From Methylicorpusculum sp. (GTDB taxonomy: Bacteria; Pseudomonadota; Gammaproteobacteria; Methylococcales; Methylomonadaceae): DNA of 64,000 nucleotides. The position numbers and the translations under genes were made by a program. Positions within the stretch are counted from its first letter, which is position 1. Each line of letters opens with the position of its first letter. Positions 28,089 to 37,800 of the stretch are shown one piece after another. The stretch lies in the NCBI RefSeq assembly GCF_030651835.1, contig NZ_JAUSBX010000004.1:1-64000 (forward strand), written 5' to 3'. A model generated the notes under the pieces. It saw nothing but the letters and a program-made list of their open reading frames with translations. It did no database searches and was not told the DNA's origin.

Positions 28089-30761
28089 GTGCGCAATTTG
28101 ACTAGAACTTTAGCGCTTGTATCGTTGCTGACACCTACGAGCGCGCTCCCATTAGGGTTAGGGGAGATCAAATTGCACTCGGCTCTGAATCAGAATTTAA
28201 ACGCTGAAATTGCACTGCAGCTTTCAGGTGATGAAAATGCATCTGATATTCAAGTCAGACTGGCCTCTCCCGACAAGTTCGATGAGGCCGGTTTATCTTG
28301 GGCGGGCTTTCTTTCCAAAATCAGGTTTGATCTGATTACCAAGCCTAATGGGGCTGTCGTTGTCAGGTTAACTTCCTCCGAGGCATTGAGAGAGCCTTTT
28401 TTGGATTTCCTGCTTCAGGTCACGTGGCCTAAAGGCAATATTTATCGGGAATTTACTGTTTTGGTTGATCCTCCTGCAACCTATCAACAGCCCGTAGTTC
28501 CTGTATTTTCCGCTCCAGAATCCCGTTTTGAGCCGTCTGCAAGATCAGCCGAAAGTTATGACTACACGCCAAGACCAAGACGTACTTCCAAACCTGCCGA
28601 TCCGAATGTTTATGGACCTGTAGGTCGTTCCGATACCTTATGGACCGTCGCATCAAAAATAAACCGGGCTAAAGATGCTTCGGTAGAGCAGGTCATGATG
28701 GCGTTGTTTGAAGCCAACCCCCAGGCTTTCTTTAAGGACAACGTCAATGCGTTGACGGCCGGAACCCGGCTTAAAATTCCCAGTAAAGACGTCATATTGA
28801 AACTGAGCAGGCAGGATGCGATTGCTGAGTTTCAAAAACATAATCAGGCATGGAAAAGCGGATTAAGCAGGCAACGCGCTGAAGTTGAAAAACCGGTGCA
28901 GGAAACTGTTGAGAACGAGTTAAAACTGGTTGCTCCAACGGCTGCCGACGTTGCCGATACGGACAATGTCGTCAGTGGCAATCAGGAGGACGGAAGCCTC
29001 AAGGGCAGCGTTTCTCCGTCAGCAACAGGCCAGGCACCTGATGCGCAGAACAAGGCTCAGTCAGATCTGCAAGTCAGAATGGAGAAGCTTGAACAACAAT
29101 TGGCGGTTATGCAGCAGCTGTTGGCATTGAAGGATGAGCAGCTTGCGGCCCTACAAAATAAGGAAAAGGCTTCAGATCTCCAAACTGTCCCTGTTGAACC
29201 GAATAAAATCATCGAACCGGTTGTTGTGGTTCCTGTAACTCCGATTCAGCCGCAACCTATACCCACTGTTAAACCGGCTCCGGTTAAACCCAAACCTTTA
29301 CCGGTCCCTGTTAAGGCGCCTGAACCTGAATCGAGCTTTTTCTCGGACTATTATTACGAACTGCTCTCGCTACTTGGATTGGGCGTGTTGGGCGGGGTTG
29401 GCTGGTACGCTTTAAGAAAACGTCAAGCGCAGGCTGAAGAAGAAATTCATAGCATGTTCGCCGCCTCATCCGAGATCAGTTTGCCTGATCTTGAAGAGCA
29501 GCTTAATGTGCCTTCGATAGAAGATGCCTCAAGTTATGACGTAGGTACCGTGGGAGAGAGTTCATTTTTAAGTGAATTCACGCCCAGTGATTTCGATGCT
29601 TTTGACACGGATCAACACGAAGTTGACCCAATCTCCGAGGCGGATGTTTACCTGGCTTACGGCCGTTATCAGCAAGCTGAAGAATTGATTCGCCATGCTA
29701 TTTCTGATGCTCCGGACAATAATGTACTGAAATTAAAGTTGCTGGAAATTTTCTATGCCAATGAAAACAAAGAGGCATTTGAACAATACGTCAGTGAGTT
29801 AAAGCGGTCCGGCAAACAGCAAGACCAAGATTTTTGGGCTAAAGTCAATGAGATGTCCAATGAAATAAGCCCCGACAACGGAATCCCCGCATCCGGCTCA
29901 CCAAGCAGAAATGAAACGGTAGCGGATCTTGATTTCGGCACAGATTTTACCTCTGAACTAGAAGCGCTAGCTGAAATAGAGCCGGACGATGTCTCGTTCA
30001 GTCCGGTTGAGAGTAAAGAAGACGATGCTTTTGACTTTGACCTGCCGGTTTTCGATAAAACAGACTTGAAAACACCGGATACCTTAAAAGTTGAAAATGT
30101 AACCGATGCTGATGAGGGCCTGGATTTTGACTTTAACTTGAGTGAATTTGAAGAGATTGACTCGATTTCAGTAGCCAAGAAAAGTCAGGATAAAACTGAG
30201 ATTCAAGATAATTCAATTGAATTTGATTTTACGGCAATTAACGATTCATCTGAGAGTGATTCAGCCAAAGATGATGCATCTTATGCGGAAGATATAGAAA
30301 GTTTTGATTTTGATTTTAGTATTCCAGAGCTCGATAGCAGTGATGCGAAGAGTCCGGAACCAAAGGTGGATGTTAAACTTCCGCCTGACTTAGACTTTGA
30401 TTTATTCGACACGCCTGATTTTAGCAAGAAAGAAAGCCCGGAAGAATCAAACGGTCTAAATTTATCTGACGATAGCGTTGCGAATGAAAATGAACAATTT
30501 GATTTTAATTTCAACTTTGATTTCGATGAGGATAAAAAGCCGAATAAGGTGAGCGAGGATGAATCTGTTTCGCTAGACCTGGATTTCGGTGTTTCAGATC
30601 TCACGGATATGGATGAATTTGAAACTAAAATTGATTTGGCAAGAGCCTATATTGATATGGGTGATGCCGAAGCCGCGATGGGACTGGCAAACGAAGTTGT
30701 TCTGAACGGAAATCCTGAACAGAAAAAGCAGGCTCAAGCCATATTGGATAAACTCGGCTAG
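28089..30761 (+). CDS. fimV: FimV-like pole/peptidoglycan-binding hub protein
   Basis: 890 residues. The signal-like N-terminus is followed by the FimV N-domain (LGEIKLHSALNQNLNAEIAL). A LysM-type segment lies near 178-235 (GRSDTLWTVASKIN), then a coiled coil (MEKLEQQLAVMQQLLALKD), a Pro-rich linker and one membrane helix (about 421-437). A long acidic cytoplasmic part rich in DFDF repeats leads to the C-terminal TPR motif (DLARAYIDMGDAEAAMGLANEV). In Pseudomonas FimV organises type IV pilus and polar signalling. The start is GTG 28089: AGGAGA lies 5 bases upstream, while the overlapping ATG at 28087 would stop after four codons. Confidence 0.9.
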   Translation: MRNLTRTLALVSLLTPTSALPLGLGEIKLHSALNQNLNAEIALQLSGDENASDIQVRLASPDKFDEAGLSWAGFLSKIRFDLITKPNGAVVVRLTSSEALREPFLDFLLQVTWPKGNIYREFTVLVDPPATYQQPVVPVFSAPESRFEPSARSAESYDYTPRPRRTSKPADPNVYGPVGRSDTLWTVASKINRAKDASVEQVMMALFEANPQAFFKDNVNALTAGTRLKIPSKDVILKLSRQDAIAEFQKHNQAWKSGLSRQRAEVEKPVQETVENELKLVAPTAADVADTDNVVSGNQEDGSLKGSVSPSATGQAPDAQNKAQSDLQVRMEKLEQQLAVMQQLLALKDEQLAALQNKEKASDLQTVPVEPNKIIEPVVVVPVTPIQPQPIPTVKPAPVKPKPLPVPVKAPEPESSFFSDYYYELLSLLGLGVLGGVGWYALRKRQAQAEEEIHSMFAASSEISLPDLEEQLNVPSIEDASSYDVGTVGESSFLSEFTPSDFDAFDTDQHEVDPISEADVYLAYGRYQQAEELIRHAISDAPDNNVLKLKLLEIFYANENKEAFEQYVSELKRSGKQQDQDFWAKVNEMSNEISPDNGIPASGSPSRNETVADLDFGTDFTSELEALAEIEPDDVSFSPVESKEDDAFDFDLPVFDKTDLKTPDTLKVENVTDADEGLDFDFNLSEFEEIDSISVAKKSQDKTEIQDNSIEFDFTAINDSSESDSAKDDASYAEDIESFDFDFSIPELDSSDAKSPEPKVDVKLPPDLDFDLFDTPDFSKKESPEESNGLNLSDDSVANENEQFDFNFNFDFDEDKKPNKVSEDESVSLDLDFGVSDLTDMDEFETKIDLARAYIDMGDAEAAMGLANEVVLNGNPEQKKQAQAILDKLG

Positions 30762-30796
30762 CTAAAGGCGACTTTAGCCGAGTTAGGCCAAAACAG

Positions 30797-30822
30797 AAAA
30801 AGCCCGGAAGGGCTTTTTTTGT
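30797..30822 (+). terminator. Rho-independent terminator after fimV
   Basis: AAAAAGCCC-GGAA-GGGCTTTTTTT: compact stem with GGAA loop and a seven-T tract, 35 bases past the fimV stop. Confidence 0.9.
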
Positions 30823-30882
30823 TTTCAGGAGTATGGTGGTAAAACAGCGGGGAAAATATAAGGTCTGAGCCAGAACCTGCTT

Positions 30883-31395
30883 TTATGCCGCCAATGTTTC
30901 TACAATATTGCCCCGACGCTGCAAGACGGTAATGCCTTGTTCTAATGCCATTTGCTTAACATCGTCTTCTAGGGCAAAAGTCGCTAATGCTAAATGAATC
31001 TTATAGTTCTGGTATTCAGGAAATAATTTTATAAAATTAGCCAGTTTACGGCCTAATAAACAATCGATATCTTTAGGATGTACGCGGTATTTAACTTCCA
31101 CAATAAATACATCCTTGCCGTTGACCAGCAATAAATCGTATTCCTCTTCAATGGCGCCTTTGCTTCGGGTGATATTTTTCTCAATAAAATCAAACTGAAT
31201 ACCGTTTAATTCCAGCTTATGTTTGAGCGAGTTGTAATAAAACTCTTCGGCAACTTTACCTTGATTATTACCGACGCCCCCATACATGTCGGCCAGTTTG
31301 CTTAATTTAGCATCCGTTTTAGCTAGCTGTGCATCCGTTTTGGCCTGCGACAGCGCTAAATTAGCAACAATTTCACGCAATTCGTCATCGGTCAT
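30883..31395 (-). CDS. PD-(D/E)XK nuclease-like protein
   Basis: 170 residues. Residues 1-40 form a coiled coil with repeats (SQAKTDAQLAKTDAKLSKL), then a restriction-endonuclease-like core. EEYDLLLVNGKDVFIVEVKYRV gives the D-x(n)-E-x-K pattern of this fold. It resembles DUF3782-type proteins of unknown function found in cyanobacteria and others. Whether it cuts DNA is not known. AGGTAAG precedes the ATG. It lies beside an Mrr endonuclease with the same orientation, where truA stands in some relatives. Confidence 0.65.
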   Translation of the reverse strand: MTDDELREIVANLALSQAKTDAQLAKTDAKLSKLADMYGGVGNNQGKVAEEFYYNSLKHKLELNGIQFDFIEKNITRSKGAIEEEYDLLLVNGKDVFIVEVKYRVHPKDIDCLLGRKLANFIKLFPEYQNYKIHLALATFALEDDVKQMALEQGITVLQRRGNIVETLAA

Positions 31396-31657
31396 AGCAA
31401 CTTACCTAAAGTGATTAAGTCATTTCGGCCATTATAGCGATGGGTCATTGCTAATCAAATTTAAATATGTGCATCTATGCGTAAGACTCAAAATGCTTGA
31501 TTGCAAGACATGAACGCATGCTCTCCGTCTTTATTTATATTGATTCGCGATATGACTACCGCGAATAGTTTTGGGCCAACTCTGAATAGCTGCTCTGCAG
31601 GATGCGGTTCCTATCTTCACCGCATTCTACGGCGCTGCGTAAAATTTCGGCTATGCA

Positions 31658-32608
31658 TTACTCGCTATCAAAATAGTCAGAGTCCAGTTTTTTAACTTCG
31701 TACTGACCAACCGTTGAAACACCAACATTATGTTCAGCCATTAATTTTGAAAGATGTCCTCCATCAATTAAAATTATTTTAGTTTCAATAACCGAGGCAT
31801 ATTCTCTTGCCTCTTTTGTAAATGATGATGTTGTTATGAATACGCCTTTTCTTGCGCGCTGTCCTTGTAACGCCCCGGCGAATTTCTGTATTTCTGGGCG
31901 TCCAACCACACCTTCCCATCGTTTGGCTTGTATATAAATAACATCTAAGCCAAGTCGATCTTCGTTAATGATCCCATCTATTCCACCGTCACCGCTTTTA
32001 CCAAGTGCTCTTCCTGCATCTTGTCGATTGCCGCCATACCCCATTTTGACGAGCAAATCGACAACTACGCGCTCAAAGAATGAAGGTGAAGATTCTTTGA
32101 CTGCGATTAGAATCTCAGATTCGAGCGTTAACCGAAGCATATTGTATGCAGATGCGAGGGCATCCTCTGGCGTCAATGTCGATTCTTTCTCTGGGGCGGG
32201 CGTTACCCCTGCTTCATCTTGGTCGCCTTTTTCCTTTTTTCGGTTTTTGAATTCGATAAATTCAGGAAATTGCTCAAGAGTCGAAACATCAATGCGCGAA
32301 GGGTTGGTTGCGAGTAATTCATTCCCTGTTTTTGTAATTGTAAATAATCCACGTCTTGGTGACGCTAACAAGCCTGCCTGTTTTAGGTAAGAACGAGCCC
32401 AGCCTACACGATTGTTAAAAACGGCTTGACTGCCACTTGGAAGGAGTTCATTTCTTTCTTCTGTCGAAAGATTGAACTTATCAGCTAGTTCTTCAACTGC
32501 CTGACTGAATTTATGTTCTTTACCGTCTGACGCCAATTTCAATACTGGTAGCATTAGCGTTTGGTAGTCTGGAATCGTCACAAGATTTGGTTTTCCTAAT
32601 TTATGCAT
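31658..32608 (-). CDS. mrr: Mrr-type restriction endonuclease
   Basis: 316 residues. A winged-helix Mrr N-domain spans about residues 10-110 (PDYQTLMLPVLKLASDGKEHKFSQ). The catalytic Mrr domain follows from about 160 (FFERVVVDLLVKMGYGG, then GDGGIDGIINED...YIQAKRW). The G-x-x-G-x-D-G and Q-x-K residues of the catalytic core are intact. Mrr enzymes cut methylated DNA and need no partner methylase, so this is a stand-alone defence gene. Between the domains is a charged linker (KNRKKEKGDQDE). No good ribosome site is visible before the ATG at 32608, so the true start could lie slightly downstream. Confidence 0.85.
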   Translation of the reverse strand: MHKLGKPNLVTIPDYQTLMLPVLKLASDGKEHKFSQAVEELADKFNLSTEERNELLPSGSQAVFNNRVGWARSYLKQAGLLASPRRGLFTITKTGNELLATNPSRIDVSTLEQFPEFIEFKNRKKEKGDQDEAGVTPAPEKESTLTPEDALASAYNMLRLTLESEILIAVKESSPSFFERVVVDLLVKMGYGGNRQDAGRALGKSGDGGIDGIINEDRLGLDVIYIQAKRWEGVVGRPEIQKFAGALQGQRARKGVFITTSSFTKEAREYASVIETKIILIDGGHLSKLMAEHNVGVSTVGQYEVKKLDSDYFDSE

Positions 32609-32639
32609 AACGGAGAGCTAACCGGTGCTGCGCAGCCCA

Positions 32640-32771
32640 GTAGGTCGGGCACATGCTTTTCGTGCCTGAGATTTCAATACTTCAATGTAGCAACGAATTG
32701 TGGTTTTACTACTGGCATTTTATCATTGAACACAGCAATGTCGGGCAACGATAAAACTGTTGCCAACCTAC
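32640..32771. repeat. REP-like inverted pair GTAGGTCGGGCAC / GTTGCCAACCTAC
   Basis: GTAGGTCGGGCAC at 32640 and the inverted related arm GTTGCCAACCTAC at 32759-32771 bracket about 105 bp. The first arm is itself followed by a small hairpin (GGGCACATGCTTTTCGTGCC). Such arms are typical of bacterial REP sequences. They lie just before a possible RAYT remnant. Confidence 0.4.
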
Positions 32772-32786
32772 ACTTGGATTGTTGAT

Positions 32787-32930
32787 ATGCGATATCGCCG
32801 CGCCAAAACGCCGAGTGCTATCTATTATTTACGGTTGCGATTTTCCGGCGGCGCAAAATTCTGTTCGAACCGAAAAACCCTGCGTTGTTGCGAGCGGCAT
32901 TCCCTATGTCAAAAATGCGCCATCCATTGA
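32787..32930 (+). pseudogene. Possible remnant of a REP-associated (RAYT) transposase
   Basis: A 47-codon frame starts MRYRRAKTPSAIYYL, which resembles the MRYRRA...TYFF start of REP-associated tyrosine transposases. The rest does not match and no HUH motif is present. With only about 12 similar residues the call is weak; the neighbouring REP-like repeats are the main reason to mention it. Confidence 0.2.
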
Positions 32931-33254
32931 GTATCGATGCCTTTGTGCGGTCACTTTCGACGTGAAGCCTCGGTTCATATGAGGCCGATAGCCAAGCTCA
33001 ATATTGCTGAATCTTAACGTTCTTAAACACCCCCCAATGGCTGCGACTGAAGTTATTGTTCACCAACCTATGACTTCTTTATTTTTGGACCTGACCATAT
33101 GTGGTGTTTATATTTTCATGACCATGATCAAACTCGCTTTGTCAGCTCAAGACCGGTATTATCTTGCAAGATCACAGTCCAATACATGTGATTTATCTGT
33201 GTCAAAATGAAGCCTGATTATAAAGATCAATCAGTTCAGTCAAAAATCGTCATC

Positions 33255-33341
33255 TCGGCAGGGATTGCCGATATCCGGATGCCTGGGATGGCGAGCGCCG
33301 AACACCTCCTTGTGCTCTGGATTCCGGCAATCCCTGCCGGA
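33255..33341. repeat. REP/REPIN-like inverted repeat
   Basis: CGGCAGGGATTGCCG (from 33256) and CCGGCAATCCCTGCCGG (to 33340) are inverted arms around a 40-base spacer. The arms are themselves partial palindromes. A related core (CTCCGGCAATCC, then TCGGAATGACG) flanks the family 1 element at 55.7 kb, so this is a genome-dispersed repeat. It lies upstream of the DUF1820 gene. Confidence 0.6.
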
Positions 33342-33479
33342 AAGACGTTGTTGCTGAAGCATCTTTATAATCAGGAAATGAAATGAACCCCGGATTCACT
33401 TTTGGATACCTGGTAAAGCTCAGTATTCAATGCGTGTAAAACAGTCGAGTTAGACTCCCTTTTTTAACTACTTTTTGAA

Positions 33480-33809
33480 ATGTCGGATAAACACTCATAC
33501 AAGGTTGTTTTTGTCAATCAAGATCAGATCTATGAAATCTACGCTAAAAATGTCTATCAAAGTGATATTTATGGTTTCGTGACGGTAGAAGATTTCGTTT
33601 TTGGTGAGAAAAGCTCCATTTTGATTGATCCTACCGAGGAAAAATTGCGGTCAGAGTTTGAAAACGTTAATCGCTCCTTTATACCGATGCACAAAATAAT
33701 CCGGATAGATCAGGTCAAAAAGCGTGGACCGGCCAAAATATTCGCCGGAGAATCACCAGCCTCTCCGGCGGGAAATGTCTCCTCACTTTATCCCATCGAT
33801 AAAAAGTAG
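33480..33809 (+). CDS. DUF1820 family protein
   Basis: 109 residues matching DUF1820: YKVVFVNQDQIYEIYAKNVYQS, then FVTVEDFVFGEKSSILIDPTEEKL and SFIPMHKIIRIDQVKKRG. The family is small, cytoplasmic, limited mainly to gammaproteobacteria, and of unknown function. The ATG at 33480 gives the usual length. It is convergent with the dihydroorotate dehydrogenase-like gene, with no terminator recognised in the 40-bp gap. Confidence 0.85.
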   Translation: MSDKHSYKVVFVNQDQIYEIYAKNVYQSDIYGFVTVEDFVFGEKSSILIDPTEEKLRSEFENVNRSFIPMHKIIRIDQVKKRGPAKIFAGESPASPAGNVSSLYPIDKK

Positions 33810-33849
33810 AGAGCGACATCCGGCCTTTGGCTATCCATTCAGTTGACAG

Positions 33850-34869
33850 TTAGCTTCTAACCCCTTCCGAACGGCTGTAACCGTCAAGCAGGTTGATGTA
33901 ATTTGACCTTTCAAAAATCTGCGGGTTTGCGATCTGTTTTTGGCTCAATAATCCTTTGATTTCGGATACGGCCCCATATTCTTTCGTTTCAAGCCAGCGA
34001 GTCAGATCCTCTTTGATGATGCTCAGATAGGCAGGGCCGTGCTCGAGCAGGACTGAACATAACTGAACGGCATCGGCTCCGGCGAGCAGTAATTTCAACA
34101 CATCGTTAGCATTGTGCGCGCCGCTGGTTGTCGCCAGGGACAAATTGAGTTTTCCATACAATAACGCGACCCAGCGTAATGACAGTTGAATGTCCGCTGA
34201 GCGAGACCATTGCAGTTGCGAGATGACTTGTAGCGTATCCAGATCGATATCGGGTTGGTAAAAGCGGTTAAACAAAACCACGCCATCAGCACCGGCCTGA
34301 TCGAGTCGCCTAATAAAATGCGCCGGACTGCTGAAATAGGGCGATATTTTCATCGCAATTGGAATGGATACTTTCCGGCGCAAGGCTTTAAGTAATTCCA
34401 CATACCGCGATTCTATCGCTTCTCCGGATTCCTCAATGCTACTGCTCAGATAATAGACATTTAACTCCAGAGCATCCGCGCCCGCTTCCTGAAGTAATTT
34501 GCCGTGGTCAATCCAGCCATCCAGCGAGACGCCATTGAGGCTGGCAATAACCGGGATATCCAGCGCTTTTTTTAATGCGCTCAACTGATTAAGGTACTGA
34601 TCCAAGCCGTGCTCAAACCGGTCATCAAAGGGCAGAAAACTATCAGCTTCACCAAAGCCAATGTCTTGATGGATCATGAAGCGTGCGGTTTCCTCTTCTT
34701 GATGGCGCAGTTCTTCCTCAAACAACGAATACATGACAATTGCCGCCGCGCCCGCGTCCTCCAGTTGTCTGGCGCTGCCAATGCTGCGCGATAGCGGCGA
34801 AGCCGAGGCGATCAGCGGATTAGCCAGTTTCAAGCCTAAATAGTCGGTGCTCAGATCGATGCTGTTCAT
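33850..34869 (-). CDS. Dihydroorotate dehydrogenase-like flavoprotein
   Basis: 339 residues forming a TIM barrel of the DHOD/PreA type. Seen: LSTDYLGLKLANPLIASASPLS at the N-terminus, VIASLNGVSLDGWIDHGKLLQEAGADALELNVYY, and the FMN phosphate-site region TSGAHNANDVLKLLLAGADAVQLCS. It is not the pyrimidine enzyme PyrD, whose typical active-site region is absent. It overlaps the nifJ stop by 4 bases (ATGA type), so the two are translated together. This pairing recurs in other bacteria and suggests an electron-transfer role with pyruvate:ferredoxin oxidoreductase; substrate unknown. Confidence 0.85.
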   Translation of the reverse strand: MNSIDLSTDYLGLKLANPLIASASPLSRSIGSARQLEDAGAAAIVMYSLFEEELRHQEEETARFMIHQDIGFGEADSFLPFDDRFEHGLDQYLNQLSALKKALDIPVIASLNGVSLDGWIDHGKLLQEAGADALELNVYYLSSSIEESGEAIESRYVELLKALRRKVSIPIAMKISPYFSSPAHFIRRLDQAGADGVVLFNRFYQPDIDLDTLQVISQLQWSRSADIQLSLRWVALLYGKLNLSLATTSGAHNANDVLKLLLAGADAVQLCSVLLEHGPAYLSIIKEDLTRWLETKEYGAVSEIKGLLSQKQIANPQIFERSNYINLLDGYSRSEGVRS

Positions 34870-37800
34870 GATTTTTCTCCTTTGGTATCGGCTTTCTTTT
34901 CAAAGCGCTTATCCGCCAAGTCCCGGTAATACTGGTAACGTTTATTCACATCCTGTTGTGATTGGCGCATGAATTTTTCAGATTCGTCCGGATGGGTTCG
35001 GCTGAGCATGCTGAACCGGGCTTCCGTCATCGCATAATCCCGGAATGGAATGGACGGTTTCTGACTGTCCAATTGCAAGGGGTTGCGGCCTGAGTCGATG
35101 ATCCGGGGGTCGTATCGTAACAGCGGCCAGTGTCCGGAGCGAACGGCCATATCCTGTTGTCGCAGATTGTTCGATAGGTCGACACCATGAGCAATACACG
35201 GACTGTAAGCAATGATCAATGAAGTGCCTGGATAGGATTCGGCTTCAAGAAAAGCGCGCAGGGTCTGGGTGTCTTTTGCTCCAAACGCTACTTGCGCGAC
35301 ATAGACCTGTTCATAATCTATAGCCAGTCTGGCCAGATCTTTTTTCGGCGTACTTTTGCCTCCGGCAGAATACTTTGCAATAGCGCCGCGCGGTGTCGAT
35401 TTGGATGTTTGGCCGCCGGTGTTGGAATAAACTTCGGTGTCCAATAACAGAATATTCACATCGCGACCCGCCGCGAATACATGATCCAAACCGCCAAAAC
35501 CGATATCGTATCCCCAGCCGTCGCCCCCTATGATCCAGGCACTGCGTTTAATCAACGTGTCGATGACGCTCAGCAGGTATTTGGGCGGGTCTCCCGGTAA
35601 TTCGGCCAGTCTGTGTTTTAATTGTTCGACCCGCTCACGTTGCTCATAAATGCCCGCCTCATCATTTTGATCAGCGTGGAGGGTGGCATCTACCAGTTCC
35701 GAACCGGCCATTTCGCGTAATGACAACAGTAATTCGGCCGCATACTCTCTTTGTTTATCGATGGCTACGCGCATGCCCAAGCCAAATTCAGCGTTGTCTT
35801 CGAAGAGCGAGTTAGACCAGGCTGGTCCCCGGCCTTGTGCATTTTTTGTCCACGGCGTTGTCGGCAGGTTGCCGCCGTAAATAGATGAACAACCGGTCGC
35901 ATTGGCGACGACCATGCGGTCGCCGAATAACTGGGTCGCGAGACGGATATAAGGCGTTTCACCACAGCCGACGCAGGCACTTGAAAACTCAAACAACGGT
36001 TGCAGATGCATGGCTTCAGGGATTTTGTTGTGATGCAATCCGGCACGGGCGTATTCGGGCAACTGCTCGAAAAAATCCCAGTTGATGCTTTCCTGTTCAC
36101 GCAAGGGCGGTTGGGCTGCCATATTCAAGGCTTTGCGAGCGGGATTTTCCCGGTCGCGAATCGGGCAGACTTCAACGCAAAGATTACACCCGGTACAGTC
36201 TTCAGGAGAGACCTGATAACTGATCTGAAGGCCGTTGCCAAATGCTTTGCTTAGCAACGGAACATGCTTGAACGTCTCGGGTGCATTGGCAACGCTGTCA
36301 TCGGTAAATAATTTGCTGCGGATCACCGAATGAGGGCAAACGAAGACACACTTGCCGCATTGCGTACAAATATCCGGCTCCCAAACCGGAATCTGCAATG
36401 CCAGATTGCGTTTATCCAGGCGGGATGTGCCGGTAGGAAATGTGCCGTCAGCGGATAAGCGGCTGACCGGAATGGCGTCACCCCGACCGGACATGATTTC
36501 GCCGGTAACTTCACGTATGAAAGACGGCGCATCGTCCGAGACAGAATGCGGTATTTCATGAGTGCTAGTCACTTGAGCCGGAACGGCTACTTTGTGGAGT
36601 CCGGCCACTGCTGCATCAATGGCTTTTAAATTGGCATCCAGAATCCGTTTTCCGGCTTTTGCATAGGTTTTTTGCACCGCATTCTTGATTGCGTCAATCG
36701 CTTCAGTTTTAGGAATAATACTGACCAAGGCAAAAAAACAGCTTTGCATAACGGTATTGATCAAGCGGCCCATGCCGCAGGATTGAGCGATGGCATAAGC
36801 ATCGATCACATAAAACTCGATTTGCTTTCCTATCAGCGTGGTTTGCATGGAACGAGGCAATGAAGACCACACTTCATCAACCGGTAAAGCGGTGTTTAGC
36901 AAAAAAACACTGCCAAAAGCGGCTTTATCCAGCATCGGGTAACGTTCAAGAAAAACGGGCTGATGACAGGCGACAAAGCGGGCTTCGTGATCTTCAATCA
37001 GATAACTGGAGCGAATCTTTTCGCTGCCAAAGCGCAAATGTGAAACAGTCACCGCGCCGGCTTTTTTGGAATCGTAGACAAAATAACCTTGAGCGTAGCC
37101 TTGGGTTTTATCGCCGATAATTTTAATTGAATTTTTATTCGCGCTGACCGTGCCGTCACTGCCTAAGCCATAAAAAATGGCACTGAACGTTCGTTTGGAG
37201 GCTTCGCTTCTAAATGAGGAGTCCCAGGACAGGCTGGTATGACTGATATCATCGATGATACCGATCGTGAACGGTTGTTTGGGCTGAGCCTGGTTCAATT
37301 CATCATAAATTGCTTTGACCATGCCCGGCGTAAGTTCTTTGGATGACAAGCCGTAGCGGCCGCCGATGACCCGGGGCAGGCGGCTAAAACGCGGATGATC
37401 GCTCATCTGATCCTGCGCCAAAGCGGTGATTACATCTTTATACAGGGGCTCTCCATCGGCCCCGGGTTCCTTGGTTCTATCCAAAACCGCGATGCTGCGA
37501 ACAGTTTCAGGAAGGGCAGCCAGAAGGGTTTCAGGGCAAAATGGCCGATACAGCCGGACTTTCAACAGCCCGTTTTTTTCGCCGCTGTCGTTCAGGTGAT
37601 TTAGCGTTTCTTCAACAGTTTCTGCGCCTGAGCCCATGAGAATGATAACTTTGTTCGCATCTGCAGGGCCGGTATAGTCAAAAATATGATAGTGACGACC
37701 GGTTAATGCTCCGAAGCGATCCATGATTTCTTGAACGATACCCGGCATGGCTTGATAGAAAGGCGTCACCGTCTCCCTCGCCTGAAAAAACACATCAGGA

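Noticed and set aside
35765-36100. Cys- and Pro-rich antisense frame within nifJ
   Set aside because: It is a shadow of the iron-sulfur and TPP regions, with no start context.
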